Shown: piece by piece, positions 7,013-13,946 of the stretch
Position numbering within the stretch: the stretch's first letter is position 1
Layout: every line of letters starts with the position of its first letter
Source of the DNA: JBBQKP01 sp038326995
GTDB taxonomy: Bacteria; Planctomycetota; Phycisphaerae; Tepidisphaerales; Tepidisphaeraceae
Direction of reading: 5' to 3'
Assembly (NCBI GenBank): GCA_038326995.1
Contig: JBBQKP010000067.1
Span: 1-14,508, forward strand
Length of the DNA stretch: 14,508 nt
Notes under the pieces: model-generated
What the model saw: the letters and a program-made list of their open reading frames with translations, nothing else
Told to the model about the DNA's origin: nothing
Databases searched by the model: none
Translations under genes and position numbers: made by a program

Positions 7013-9640
7013 TTACTCCTGAGAGAGTGCGCGTGAGAGATCAAGTTTGACGAAATCGACGAGCTGTTGATTGGACATGGAGGTGAGACTTTGTTCAACG
7101 CCGCCAGCGGCGAAAAGTTCGTCGGCGATCTTGATTTTGTCGCTGATCATGGCGTCGATCTTTTCCTCGATCGTGCCCTGACAGATGAACTTGTGGACGA
7201 CGACGTTCTGCTTCTGACCGATGCGAAAGGCGCGGTCGGTCGCCTGATTCTCGACGGCCGGGTTCCACCATCGATCGAAGTGAACAACATGCGCGGCGGC
7301 GGTGAGATTGAGCCCGACGCCGCCCGCTTTGAGGCTGAGCACGAAGAATGGCGGGCCGTCGGTTTGCTGAAATTGATCGACGAGTTTCTTACGCTGCGGA
7401 ACGCTCACGCCGCCGTGCAGAATCAATCCGCCGCGGCCGAAAATTTCCTTCAAGAATCGTTCGAGCGGCGCCGTCATCTCGCGGAACTGAGTGAAGACGA
7501 GCAGCCTTTGTTGACGCGAAGCGAGCTCTTCGGCGATCGCGCGAAGGCGATCAAACTTTCCACTCTCGATCGCGTCGAATGTGCCAGTCGAAAGAAGCTG
7601 ATCGGGATGGTTGCAAAGCTGCTTAAATTTCATGAGAAACGCCAGCACGACGCCCTTGCGTTTGATCTCTGTGTCGGCGGAGTTAAGGACGGATCCGAGC
7701 TCTTCCACGAGCCGCAGATACAGCTGCGTTTGCCGTGGCGAGAGTGAACAAAACGCCTTCTGTTCGATCTTGTCGGGCAGGTCTTGAATGACCGTTTTGT
7801 CGGTCTTCAGGCGGCGTAATACGTAGGGCTGCACCAGTGTGCGAAGGGGCGTGTAATTGCCCAGGTCGGCCATTCGTTTCGTTGCCTTTGTGAAGGCCTT
7901 CGCACTGCCGAGGAGGCCCGGATTGAGGAAGTCGAAGATCGACCACAAATCGCCCAGGCGATTTTCAACAGGCGTTCCCGACATCGCGATTCGGCGGCGT
8001 GAGTTGATCTCTTTCACCGCACGCGTCTGCTTCGTGCCCGCATTTTTTATCGCCTGCGCTTCATCAATCACCAGTATATTCCACGCGCGCTTTCGCAATG
8101 ATTCCGTGCGAGTGGCCATGCCGTAAGTGGTGATGACCACATCGACATTCGCGTTGATGTTCACTTCGCTGTCCTTCTCGCTCGGATGCACGATCGCGAC
8201 GCTAAGCGACGGCGCGAAGCGGCTGAGTTCGCTCTTCCAATTCGGAATGAGCGACGCGGGTACAACAAGTAGCGACGTCGATTTCGATTCGCCCGAGTTG
8301 ATTTCTGCGTGCTTCAATAAAAGTGCGATCACTTGAATCGTCTTGCCCAGGCCCATGTCGTCCGCCAGGCAAGCGCCTAAGCCGAGTTCGGTCATGAATG
8401 ACAGCCACGCATAGCCGCGAAGCTGATACGGGCGAAGCGTCGCCTGCAGCGCGGGCGGCGGCGTGATTTCATCTGGCGATCGGAGGCGGTCCAGTGCTTT
8501 CTCAAGCCATTCCCCGGCTCGAATGCCGACCCATTCGGGGTCGATTTTTTCCTGAGCCTTTTCCTCGACGGCCGATGTTCCGCCCGGCATGTTGGTCAGA
8601 AGTCGCATCCCTGTCGCGAAGTCGAGGCCATGCTCGCGTGCGAGAAATTCGACCTTTCGCCAGTGCTCGAGCGCGGATTGAAGCTTGGCCTTGTCGACCT
8701 CGACCCAGATGCCGCGAAGTTGAACCAGCGGCTCGGTCGAGGTGAATAGTTGTTCAATTTCGCGGTCCGTGAGCGTACTGCCATCCAGCGCGACACCGAC
8801 GTTGAAATCGAGCATGGCCTCCGCGCCGACGTTCGCGCCGGGCGTGCGCTTCGACTCGCCCACGGTGACCGACACGCTGGGCCTGGGCGGGCGTTTTGCG
8901 TTCCACCAGTCGGGCACGCGGATCGAAACGCCCGCGCGTTCCATCACCGGAACATCACGCAGAAATGCATAGGCTTCCTTCGCGGTCCAAAGCAGCGGCT
9001 GATAGAGCTTTGTAGTGCTAAGTAGTTCGCGCGCGACAGCACTTTGGGCCGTCGCGTCGACTACGGGCCTGAGGAGTTTCAGCATCGCCTGCTTGTCGCG
9101 CGTGCCGGCCATGTCCTTGATGGCGCGCGACAGCGGAACATAGATGGGCTGGCCTTTTTCGTTCGTGCCCGAGGTGTAGGTCGCGAGAAAAGCGAATGGA
9201 AATTCTTCGTTGCGTTTGTTCTCAGCGAGATGGAATGTCACCCGCCCGACCGCGTGCCAATCGCGGCCGAGCGATTCGATCAACGCCGCAAACGACACGC
9301 CGCTCGCACGCTCACTCAGCACATCGCACACGCGCTTCCACCATCCTGTCAGCGCATCAGCGCTCAGATTCTCCACGCCGACGATCGGCGGGGCTTTGGC
9401 GAGCATCATCTTCATGAACGCCGGATCGGAAGGAGGATTAGTCGAATGCGTCTGACAACATCGACGAACAACCTCGCGCGAGAACTCTCGTGCGAACGAC
9501 CATCCGGGCGGAAGCTCGGCCGAGCGTTGATCGGTGTGCGTCAGAGACACAATGTGCTGCCACACGTCAACACCTTTTGGCGACTCGTCATCAAACAGCG
9601 GCAATGCGTCGGCGGAAATTTTCAGATCGATGACAGACAA
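7013..9640 (-). CDS. SNF2-family DEAD/DEAH-box helicase (ATP-dependent DNA translocase)
   Basis: An 875-aa Swi2/Snf2-type ATPase. A bacterial SNF2-associated region lies at about residues 215-360 (LYQPLLWTAKEAYAFLRDVP, RVPDWWN, LRGIWVEVD). The ATPase core follows: Walker A DDMGLGKT near 430, a DEAQ box (VIDEAQAIKN) near 526, then SGTPVENRLGDLWSIFDFLNPG. The C-terminal lobe has GGVGLNLTAA near 770 and the motif VI region NQATDRAFRIGQ near 800, ending in IDAMISDKIKIADEL. All helicase motifs look intact. Such enzymes move along double-stranded DNA to remodel protein-DNA complexes. The exact role is unknown for this bacterial branch, which typically sits beside a SWIM protein, as here. The start is a TTG at 9640, forced by an in-frame TAG three codons earlier; it has no clear ribosome-binding site and lies inside an inverted repeat, so the true start is less certain than the gene. 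It is first of the two-gene operon. Confidence 0.93.
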   Translation of the reverse strand: MSVIDLKISADALPLFDDESPKGVDVWQHIVSLTHTDQRSAELPPGWSFAREFSREVVRRCCQTHSTNPPSDPAFMKMMLAKAPPIVGVENLSADALTGWWKRVCDVLSERASGVSFAALIESLGRDWHAVGRVTFHLAENKRNEEFPFAFLATYTSGTNEKGQPIYVPLSRAIKDMAGTRDKQAMLKLLRPVVDATAQSAVARELLSTTKLYQPLLWTAKEAYAFLRDVPVMERAGVSIRVPDWWNAKRPPRPSVSVTVGESKRTPGANVGAEAMLDFNVGVALDGSTLTDREIEQLFTSTEPLVQLRGIWVEVDKAKLQSALEHWRKVEFLAREHGLDFATGMRLLTNMPGGTSAVEEKAQEKIDPEWVGIRAGEWLEKALDRLRSPDEITPPPALQATLRPYQLRGYAWLSFMTELGLGACLADDMGLGKTIQVIALLLKHAEINSGESKSTSLLVVPASLIPNWKSELSRFAPSLSVAIVHPSEKDSEVNINANVDVVITTYGMATRTESLRKRAWNILVIDEAQAIKNAGTKQTRAVKEINSRRRIAMSGTPVENRLGDLWSIFDFLNPGLLGSAKAFTKATKRMADLGNYTPLRTLVQPYVLRRLKTDKTVIQDLPDKIEQKAFCSLSPRQTQLYLRLVEELGSVLNSADTEIKRKGVVLAFLMKFKQLCNHPDQLLSTGTFDAIESGKFDRLRAIAEELASRQQRLLVFTQFREMTAPLERFLKEIFGRGGLILHGGVSVPQRKKLVDQFQQTDGPPFFVLSLKAGGVGLNLTAAAHVVHFDRWWNPAVENQATDRAFRIGQKQNVVVHKFICQGTIEEKIDAMISDKIKIADELFAAGGVEQSLTSMSNQQLVDFVKLDLSRALSQE

Positions 9641-9700
9641 GGCGGACTAGAGTACATGCCGATGAAGGAAGCCCGCAATGACTCCGCCTGGTTGTCTGTC
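9632..9700. repeat. Imperfect inverted repeat spanning the helicase / beta-galactosidase divergent region
   Basis: Read outwards on each strand, the sequence is TCCGCC then TTGTCTGTC. On the minus strand (9646-9632) the two parts are adjacent; on the plus strand (9683-9700) they are separated by TGG. The arms share 15 bases and enclose 36 bp. The left arm contains the TTG start codon of the helicase, and the right arm ends 22 bp before the GH42 ribosome-binding site. It could be a shared operator, an RNA stem-loop or a duplicated start region. Nothing in the sequence decides between these. Confidence 0.5.
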
Positions 9701-9730
9701 GCAATTCGTCGATTCTGGTAGAAGGAGATG

Positions 9731-11803
9731 ATGTCATTCCCCAAGTCGCCCCTTCCGCTCGTGCTGAAAACCTTTCCCCACGTGCTGCACGGCGGAGACT
9801 ACAACCCCGACCAGTGGATTAAATACCCGCACGTTCTTGAGCAAGACCGCGAGCTGATGCCCAAGGCCGGCTGCAACACGTTCACGCTGAATGTATTCGG
9901 GTGGACCGCGCTCGAGCCGCGCGAGGGCACGTTCGACTTTTCATATCTCGATGCCGCGTTCGAGCGAATTCAATCCTTCGGCGGAAAGATCATTCTTGCA
10001 ACGCCGTCGGGCGCAAGGCCGCCCTGGCTTGCAAAGAAATATCCAGAGACCGGACGTGTCGATAAATCCGGCCGAAAGGTGCCCTACAACAATCGTCACA
10101 ATCACTGCTGGACCTCGCCCATCTACAAAGACCTCGTCACAAAGATGAACACGCGCCTCGCGACGCGTTACGGTAAGGACTCAAAATTATCAGGCACGCT
10201 GGCGATGTGGCACATCAGCAACGAACTTAGCGGCGAATGTTTTTGCCCGCTTTGCCGCGCTTCGTTTCATCGCTGGCTCGAAGAAAAATATGTGACAGTC
10301 GATGCGATGAACGAAGCATGGTGGACTCGATTTTGGTCTCACGCGTACGACCGCTTTGATGAAGTCGAGCCGACGGATTCGTGCGTGGACGGCATGCTGC
10401 TTGACTGGAAAAGATTCGTCACCTGGCAAACGTGCGAGTGGATCAAACTCGAGAGCGCGCCGCTGCGAGAGATCACGCCCGACGTGCCGATCACGACGAA
10501 TCTGATGGGCACGTTTCATCAACTCAATTATCACGCGGTCGCCCGGCATGTTGACGTGGTGAGCGACGATCAGTATCCGGCGTTTGATTTTGATTCGCCT
10601 CATGTTCTTCGCGGCGCGGCGTCGATGGGTTTTCGAAACGACTTGTTTCGTTCGATGAAGGACAGGCCGTTCTTTTTGATGGAAACCACGCCAAGCTCGT
10701 TAAACTGGCGTGCGCCCGCGAAGCTCAAACGGCCCGGTCAGCATCAACTGGAGATGACGCAGGCGATCGCACACGGGGCGGACGGCACGATGTATTTTCA
10801 GTGGCGTGCGGGCAGAGGTGCGATGGAGAAATTCCACGGCAGCGTCGTCGATCACAATTCTTCAAGCGACACACGCGTCTTCCGCGACGTCGCAGAGGTC
10901 GGTGCGAGACTGAAAAAGCTCACGCCGCTCTTGGGCACAATGCCGAGCGTGAAAGTGGCGATCGTGTACGACTGGGAAAGCAAGTGGGGCCTTTCGCTTT
11001 CGGGCGGGCCCGATGTGAGTGAAGCCCGCTACGACGAGATCGCCGTCGATCACTATCAGTCGTTCTGGAAGCGCAGCATCGGCGTCGACGTCATTCCGGT
11101 CGATCGCGATTTCTCACGCTACGACTTACTCATCTTGCCGCAGCTCTGGAACATCGACGACGCGCTGGCGGTCACGCTCCGCAAGTTCGTCGAGGCGGGC
11201 GGCACCCTGGTCGCGACCCACGACACCGGCACGTGCGATCTGTTCAACCGCGTCCACATGGGCGGCCTGCCGGGTGCGGGCTTGAAAGATCTTTTTGGAA
11301 TCACGATCGAAGAGACGGACCGCGTCAGCGCGAGCGAAATCGGCGCATTAAAAGTAGTCGAAGGCGACTCCCTCGACCTCGCCGGTGAGGGCCTGACCTG
11401 CCGCGATGTGAAAGCGTTGGGCAAGCTGACGACTGCGAAGGCTCTGCTCCAATACGATCACGATTTTTACACGGGCCAGGCCGCGGTCAGCGAGAACATT
11501 CAAGGCAAGGGCCGGGCGATTTTTATCGCAACGCGATTGTCTGAAGTGCTTCTCGATCGCCTGTACGCGTCGCTCACAACACGGCTGAAGATCGAAGGCG
11601 TCCTGACGCTGCCCGAAGGTGTCGTCGCCAGCGAACGCGGCGCGGGATATGGCCGCTTCATCATCCTGCAGAATTTTACGAAACAGTCTCAGACAATCGC
11701 AACGGGAAGCCAGCCGCTCGAATGTCTGGAGACGCAACAATCCATCACTGGAAATCTCACGCTCAAGCCTCTGGGCTCAAAAATTCTCCGGCGAGCGAGC
11801 TGA
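9731..11803 (+). CDS. GH42 beta-galactosidase, cytoplasmic
   Basis: A glycoside hydrolase family 42 enzyme of 690 aa, the usual size, predicted to release terminal beta-galactose (or a related sugar) by a retaining mechanism. Seen in order: the N-terminal GGDYNPDQW and FGWTALEPREG motifs, acid/base Glu165 in HISNELSG, a Cys cluster expected to bind zinc (Cys126 with Cys170, Cys172, Cys175 in GECFCPLC), and the nucleophile Glu318 in FLMETTPSSLNW. A Rossmann-like trimerisation domain follows (about 400-600; VKVAIVYDWESKWG, YDLLILPQLWNI, GGTLVATHDTG), then a short C-terminal beta domain. There is no signal peptide, so it should act on imported oligosaccharides. Two ATGs are adjacent; AAGGAG touches the one at 9728, so the one at 9731, with a 3-nt spacer, is preferred. 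The gene stands alone: no transporter or regulator is next to it. Specificity towards arabinosides or other galactosides cannot be read from the sequence. Confidence 0.93.
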   Translation: MSFPKSPLPLVLKTFPHVLHGGDYNPDQWIKYPHVLEQDRELMPKAGCNTFTLNVFGWTALEPREGTFDFSYLDAAFERIQSFGGKIILATPSGARPPWLAKKYPETGRVDKSGRKVPYNNRHNHCWTSPIYKDLVTKMNTRLATRYGKDSKLSGTLAMWHISNELSGECFCPLCRASFHRWLEEKYVTVDAMNEAWWTRFWSHAYDRFDEVEPTDSCVDGMLLDWKRFVTWQTCEWIKLESAPLREITPDVPITTNLMGTFHQLNYHAVARHVDVVSDDQYPAFDFDSPHVLRGAASMGFRNDLFRSMKDRPFFLMETTPSSLNWRAPAKLKRPGQHQLEMTQAIAHGADGTMYFQWRAGRGAMEKFHGSVVDHNSSSDTRVFRDVAEVGARLKKLTPLLGTMPSVKVAIVYDWESKWGLSLSGGPDVSEARYDEIAVDHYQSFWKRSIGVDVIPVDRDFSRYDLLILPQLWNIDDALAVTLRKFVEAGGTLVATHDTGTCDLFNRVHMGGLPGAGLKDLFGITIEETDRVSASEIGALKVVEGDSLDLAGEGLTCRDVKALGKLTTAKALLQYDHDFYTGQAAVSENIQGKGRAIFIATRLSEVLLDRLYASLTTRLKIEGVLTLPEGVVASERGAGYGRFIILQNFTKQSQTIATGSQPLECLETQQSITGNLTLKPLGSKILRRAS

Positions 11804-12110
11804 GTTCGACACTCAATCGCTTGGCGGCGCTCAGGCTTGCGGTCCACAAACAGCCGCGCACGGAGTAAGCGGGCTCGCATGTGAATTACTCGCGTATTTG
11901 TATATTTTTTGTCGTTTTCGAAATCTCTTTCTTCCATCCGCGACAACCAGGAATTCCCGCTTACCCCTACCCGCTCAATTGTTTCGCGGCCCATTCACTC
12001 GCTTCCAAGCCGAGTCGCAAATTGATCCTCCCTTCTCTTCACGGCTCTGTTGTGCATCCTCGTCCACTCTCTGAAAATCGTCGGATGCTCCTTCGCATTC
12101 TGCGAGACAA
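11804..12110. other. Non-coding stretch after the beta-galactosidase gene
   Basis: Short frames occur on both strands, but none has a ribosome-binding site or a recognisable product, and the longest begins inside the GH42 gene. The section around 11894-11930 is T-rich and much of the rest of the plus strand is pyrimidine-rich. Base composition differs from the genes to the left. I found no convincing intrinsic terminator for the GH42 gene; only weak stems such as TGAG/CTCA around its stop codon are visible. Confidence 0.5.
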
Positions 12111-12184
12111 ACCCCGACGCGCCTCCCCCGACGCGCACCCCCCTCCAACACATACGCCCAACACACACCCCCGGCACGCACCCC
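12111..12184 (-). other. G-run-rich strand, possible G-quadruplex-forming tract
   Basis: The plus strand has six runs of three to six C (12112-12115, 12125-12129, 12138-12143, 12157-12159, 12168-12172, 12181-12184) in CA-rich sequence, so the minus strand has six G runs in about 75 nt. Spacers are about 8 to 13 nt, longer than the canonical G-quadruplex limit of 7, so folding is only possible. The tract runs directly into the first copy of the 70-bp repeat. Confidence 0.35.
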
Positions 12185-12243
12185 AATTGATTTTTACGCA
12201 TGACTTGGAGGGCGTCACTCCGTGACGCTTCTGCGCTTCCAAT
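12175..12243 (+). repeat. Dispersed ~70-bp hairpin-bearing repeat, copy 1
   Basis: This 69-nt segment is nearly identical to 13410-13480 and in the same orientation, differing at a few bases and by two T in a T run. Shared blocks include CAATTGATTTTT, ACGCATGACT, GGAGGGCGTCACTC and CTTCCAAT. The core is a perfect 7-bp hairpin, GCGTCAC-TCC-GTGACGC, and an outer TTGGA/TCCAA pairing can enclose it asymmetrically. No frame, ribosome-binding site or target-site duplication is evident. It could be a REP-like element, a small non-autonomous mobile element or a protein-binding site. Confidence 0.75.
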
Positions 12244-12326
12244 TCGCGGCGGCAGAGACTGCCTGCCCGGCCAGAGAAGAACGCCAGAACAGATACCACA
12301 GCAGGTTTCTTGAACAACAAACGAAA

Positions 12327-12358
12327 AGAGGGCACGACGTTTCCATGTCGCGCCCTCT
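12327..12358 (-). terminator. Intrinsic terminator of the 237-aa hypothetical gene
   Basis: Read on the minus strand, AGAGGGCGCGAC and GTCGTGCCCTCT form a 12-bp stem with one G-U wobble and an 8-nt loop, followed at once by TTTCGTTTGTTG. It starts 72 bp beyond the stop codon at 12430. On the plus strand the wobble becomes an A-C mismatch and no T tract follows, so it is oriented for the minus-strand gene. Confidence 0.8.
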
Positions 12359-12429
12359 ATCACTCTTGCCTTTCATCTTCGAATCTAGATCGCCGCGATG
12401 TGCGTATCACTGATGTGCGTTACCGAATC

Positions 12430-13143
12430 TCACGCCGCCTTGCGCGCCGTCGAGATCGATAGCGTCGGCAACGGCGTCGTCGCAGCAAGGCTGATGCTGA
12501 TCGGTTTGCCCGACGGGCCGCTCTGCTTGCGACCATTGAACCAGAACCCCGTCACGTACACCGTGCCGCCCGCGTCCATGTCATCAAACGTGGTCGTCAC
12601 GGTCGTCCTGCCGCTCATCCCGATGAGCTTCCATCCCTCCGCCGTCTGCGGCGGCGTCGGGCCGTAATGTGAAAAGAGCGTAACCCCGCTCACGTCTTTG
12701 GGCTTGCCTCGCGATGTCTTTGTCGATTGACACTCGAACGTCACGATCCGCCCGTCGATGCTCTTCACCTTGATGAAAGGCGAGGTGCTGGGCACGGGGC
12801 TGGGCGTGGGCTTGCGATCCCGCAGTGTGATCTTCAAGTCTGCCCGCTTCTCATTGGTCATCTCAGGCCACGCCTGCACGACATCAACGAGCATCCGCGT
12901 CGCGTTGATCAGCGACGTCTTCGCCGCATCCTTCGCCTGAATATTCGGCGGCGTGCGCGTCAGCGGATTCTGCGCGACGTTAAACGCCGTCACAAACCTC
13001 TCCCGCGTCGTCGCGTATTCCGTCGCCTGATCCACCGTCAGTCCGTACCCCTTAGAGTTCTTACTGATGTTGGTCGAAAATTCACCCGTAAAGGTGACCA
13101 GTTGTGCCTCCCGCGAAGGAAGGTAGTCTCGAACGCTTGCCAT
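12430..13143 (-). CDS. Hypothetical protein, 237 aa, helical N-terminus and fibronectin-like C-terminus
   Basis: Function is unknown. I chose the ATG at 13143 (MASVRDYLPSREA) because GGAG sits 5 nt upstream and the protein then begins as related planctomycete hypothetical proteins do in my memory; the frame runs open to 13224, but those 27 residues look non-coding. Residues 1 to about 115 are predicted helical (SREAQLVTFTGEF, YGLTVDQATEY, NPLTRTPPNIQAKDAAK, WPEMTNEKRADLKITLRDRKPTPSP). A Pro/Ser/Thr linker leads to a beta-rich half (about 125-225; SIDGRIVTFEC, RGKPKDVSGVTLFSHYG, GTVYVTGFWFNGRKQSGP) resembling a fibronectin III-type fold. There is no signal peptide or membrane segment. A strong terminator follows 72 bp downstream, so it appears to be a single-gene unit. 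It lies between two copies of the 70-bp repeat, with tandem 11-bp units upstream. A phage or structural role is conceivable, but no sequence evidence supports it. Confidence 0.8.
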   Translation of the reverse strand: MASVRDYLPSREAQLVTFTGEFSTNISKNSKGYGLTVDQATEYATTRERFVTAFNVAQNPLTRTPPNIQAKDAAKTSLINATRMLVDVVQAWPEMTNEKRADLKITLRDRKPTPSPVPSTSPFIKVKSIDGRIVTFECQSTKTSRGKPKDVSGVTLFSHYGPTPPQTAEGWKLIGMSGRTTVTTTFDDMDAGGTVYVTGFWFNGRKQSGPSGKPISISLAATTPLPTLSISTARKAA

Positions 13144-13240
13144 ACAGTCTCCAGTTTCAGGCCCAAAAAACCGACGAGCAACGACCTGTTCGTCCCGCTC
13201 GTTCGCTTGATTGTCCCGAACCATTGGCCTTGCAGCGCGA

Positions 13241-13295
13241 TTCTGATCACCAGTCGATTACCGATCGATCACCGATCAATCACCAGTCCATCACC
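13241..13295 (-). repeat. Five tandem 11-bp units upstream of the hypothetical gene
   Basis: On the minus strand five consecutive 11-mers read GGTGATGGACT, GGTGATTGATC, GGTGATCGATC, GGTAATCGACT and GGTGATCAGAA. Each begins GGTRAT, and the spacing is about one helical turn, so a bound protein would meet the same DNA face each time. They lie about 100-150 bp upstream of the ATG at 13143. They could be operator iterons, or part of the 5' leader if the weak promoter at 13314-13343 is real. Confidence 0.65.
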
Positions 13296-13313
13296 CCGCA
13301 CCGTCGGCCGATT

Positions 13314-13343
13314 GTTATACGATCTCGACCCATGGAACGTCCA
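13314..13343 (-). promoter_or_regulatory. Weak sigma-70-like promoter candidate for the hypothetical gene
   Basis: On the minus strand TATAAC (13319-13314) is preceded by TGGACG (13343-13338) with an 18-nt spacer, a good -10 and a four-of-six -35 match. Transcription from here would give a leader of about 160 nt that includes the five 11-bp units. Matches of this quality occur by chance, so this is only a candidate. Confidence 0.25.
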
Positions 13344-13409
13344 TCGGTCCGTCCTTTACATCGACGTGCCAACGGGCCGACTGAATGAACGTCCAGAATA
13401 AAATGACGA

Positions 13410-13480
13410 CACGCACCGCAATTGATTTTTTTACGCATGACTAGGAGGGCGTCACTCTGTGACGTTTCTGCACTTCCAAT
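13410..13480 (+). repeat. Dispersed ~70-bp hairpin-bearing repeat, copy 2
   Basis: Second copy of the element at 12175-12243, same orientation, 71 nt. The hairpin core here is GCGTCAC-TCT-GTGACGT: the outermost base pair has changed from G-C to a G-T/G-U wobble, so pairing is kept while the sequence differs. The outer TTGGA arm is TAGGA here and pairs less well. The two copies lie about 1.2 kb apart and flank the hypothetical gene with its terminator and upstream 11-bp units. Confidence 0.75.
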
Positions 13481-13526
13481 AAATCCGTGTCATTCAGGTC
13501 TGGCGAGTGGCGACGGGTTCCACCAA

Positions 13527-13815
13527 AAGTTTTGGTGATGCCCGGAAAAGTTTTGGTGATGCCCGGAAAAGTTTTGGTGGTGTCCGGAAAAGTTTTGGTG
13601 GTGCCCGGATAAGTCTTGGTGGTGCCCGGATAAGTCTTGGTGGTGTCCGAAAAAGTCTTGGTGGTGCCCGGATAAGTCTTGGTGGTGTCCGGAAAAGTCT
13701 TGGTGGTGTCCGGAAAAGTCTTGGTGATGTCCGGATAAGTCTTGGTGATGTCCGGATAAGTCTTGGTGGTGTCCGGAAAAGTCTTGGTGATGCCCGGAAA
13801 AGTCTTGGTGATACC
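13527..13815. repeat. 21-bp tandem repeat (minisatellite), 13 full units plus a partial one
   Basis: Thirteen exact-length 21-bp units run from 13527 to 13799 and a 16-bp partial unit ends at 13815. Each opens AAGTYTTGGTG, and all but one carry CCGG near the end (unit 6 has CCGA), often as the palindrome TCCGGA. Variation is confined almost entirely to four positions (T/C, A/G, C/T, A/T), with no insertions or deletions. Units 1-4 carry TTTT and later ones TCTT, suggesting block duplication. The array is preceded by CACCAAAA (13521-13528), which forms a mirror with TTTTGGTG of unit 1. Both strands are open for more than 100 codons only because 21 is divisible by 3; the variable sites change amino acids in both long frames, so it is probably non-coding. 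Confidence 0.9.
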
Positions 13816-13845
13816 TTTTCGAGGGCCCAGGCGAGCCGCGAATGT

Positions 13846-13879
13846 AAAAAACCCCTCCGCCGGTACTCCGGGGAAGGGT
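13846..13879 (-). terminator. Intrinsic terminator of the PEP-CTERM gene
   Basis: On the minus strand 13879-13851 folds into a long GC-rich hairpin (ACCC..CC-CCGG-loop-CCGG-GG..GGGT with one mismatch and small bulges), immediately followed by six T (13851-13846). It begins 68 bp past the stop codon at 13947. The plus strand lacks a T tract after the stem, which fixes the orientation. Confidence 0.85.
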
Positions 13880-13946
13880 ATTTAGCTATCTGTCGAACAG
13901 CTTGAATTTTTCCATTATTCTGCACACCGGCACTCATGCCGTCAGC

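Noticed and set aside
7067..7747. Plus-strand open frame of 226 codons inside the helicase gene
   Set aside because: Antisense to conserved helicase motifs, with no family resemblance.
9044..9721. Plus-strand open frame of 225 codons opposite the 5' half of the helicase gene
   Set aside because: Antisense shadow; its last codons only happen to cross the inverted repeat.
11619..12074. Open frames over the 3' end of the GH42 gene and the following spacer
   Set aside because: They start within the GH42 gene or its spacer without a ribosome-binding site, and their products show no recognisable features.
12727..13401. Plus-strand open frame of 224 codons over the hypothetical gene
   Set aside because: Arg/His-rich and antisense to a gene with a good ribosome-binding site and terminator.
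12175..13480. Integron cassette bounded by attC sites
   Set aside because: The 70-bp repeats have a hairpin but lack the GTTRRRY and RYYYAAC core sites, and no integrase is seen.
13527..13815. CRISPR array
   Set aside because: Units are directly adjacent with no unique spacers, and no cas gene is present.
13494..13937. Repeat proteins encoded by either strand of the 21-bp array
   Set aside because: Frames stay open only because the unit length is a multiple of three. No strong ribosome-binding site precedes either, unit variants are non-synonymous in both, and both frames run through the terminator hairpin at 13851-13879.
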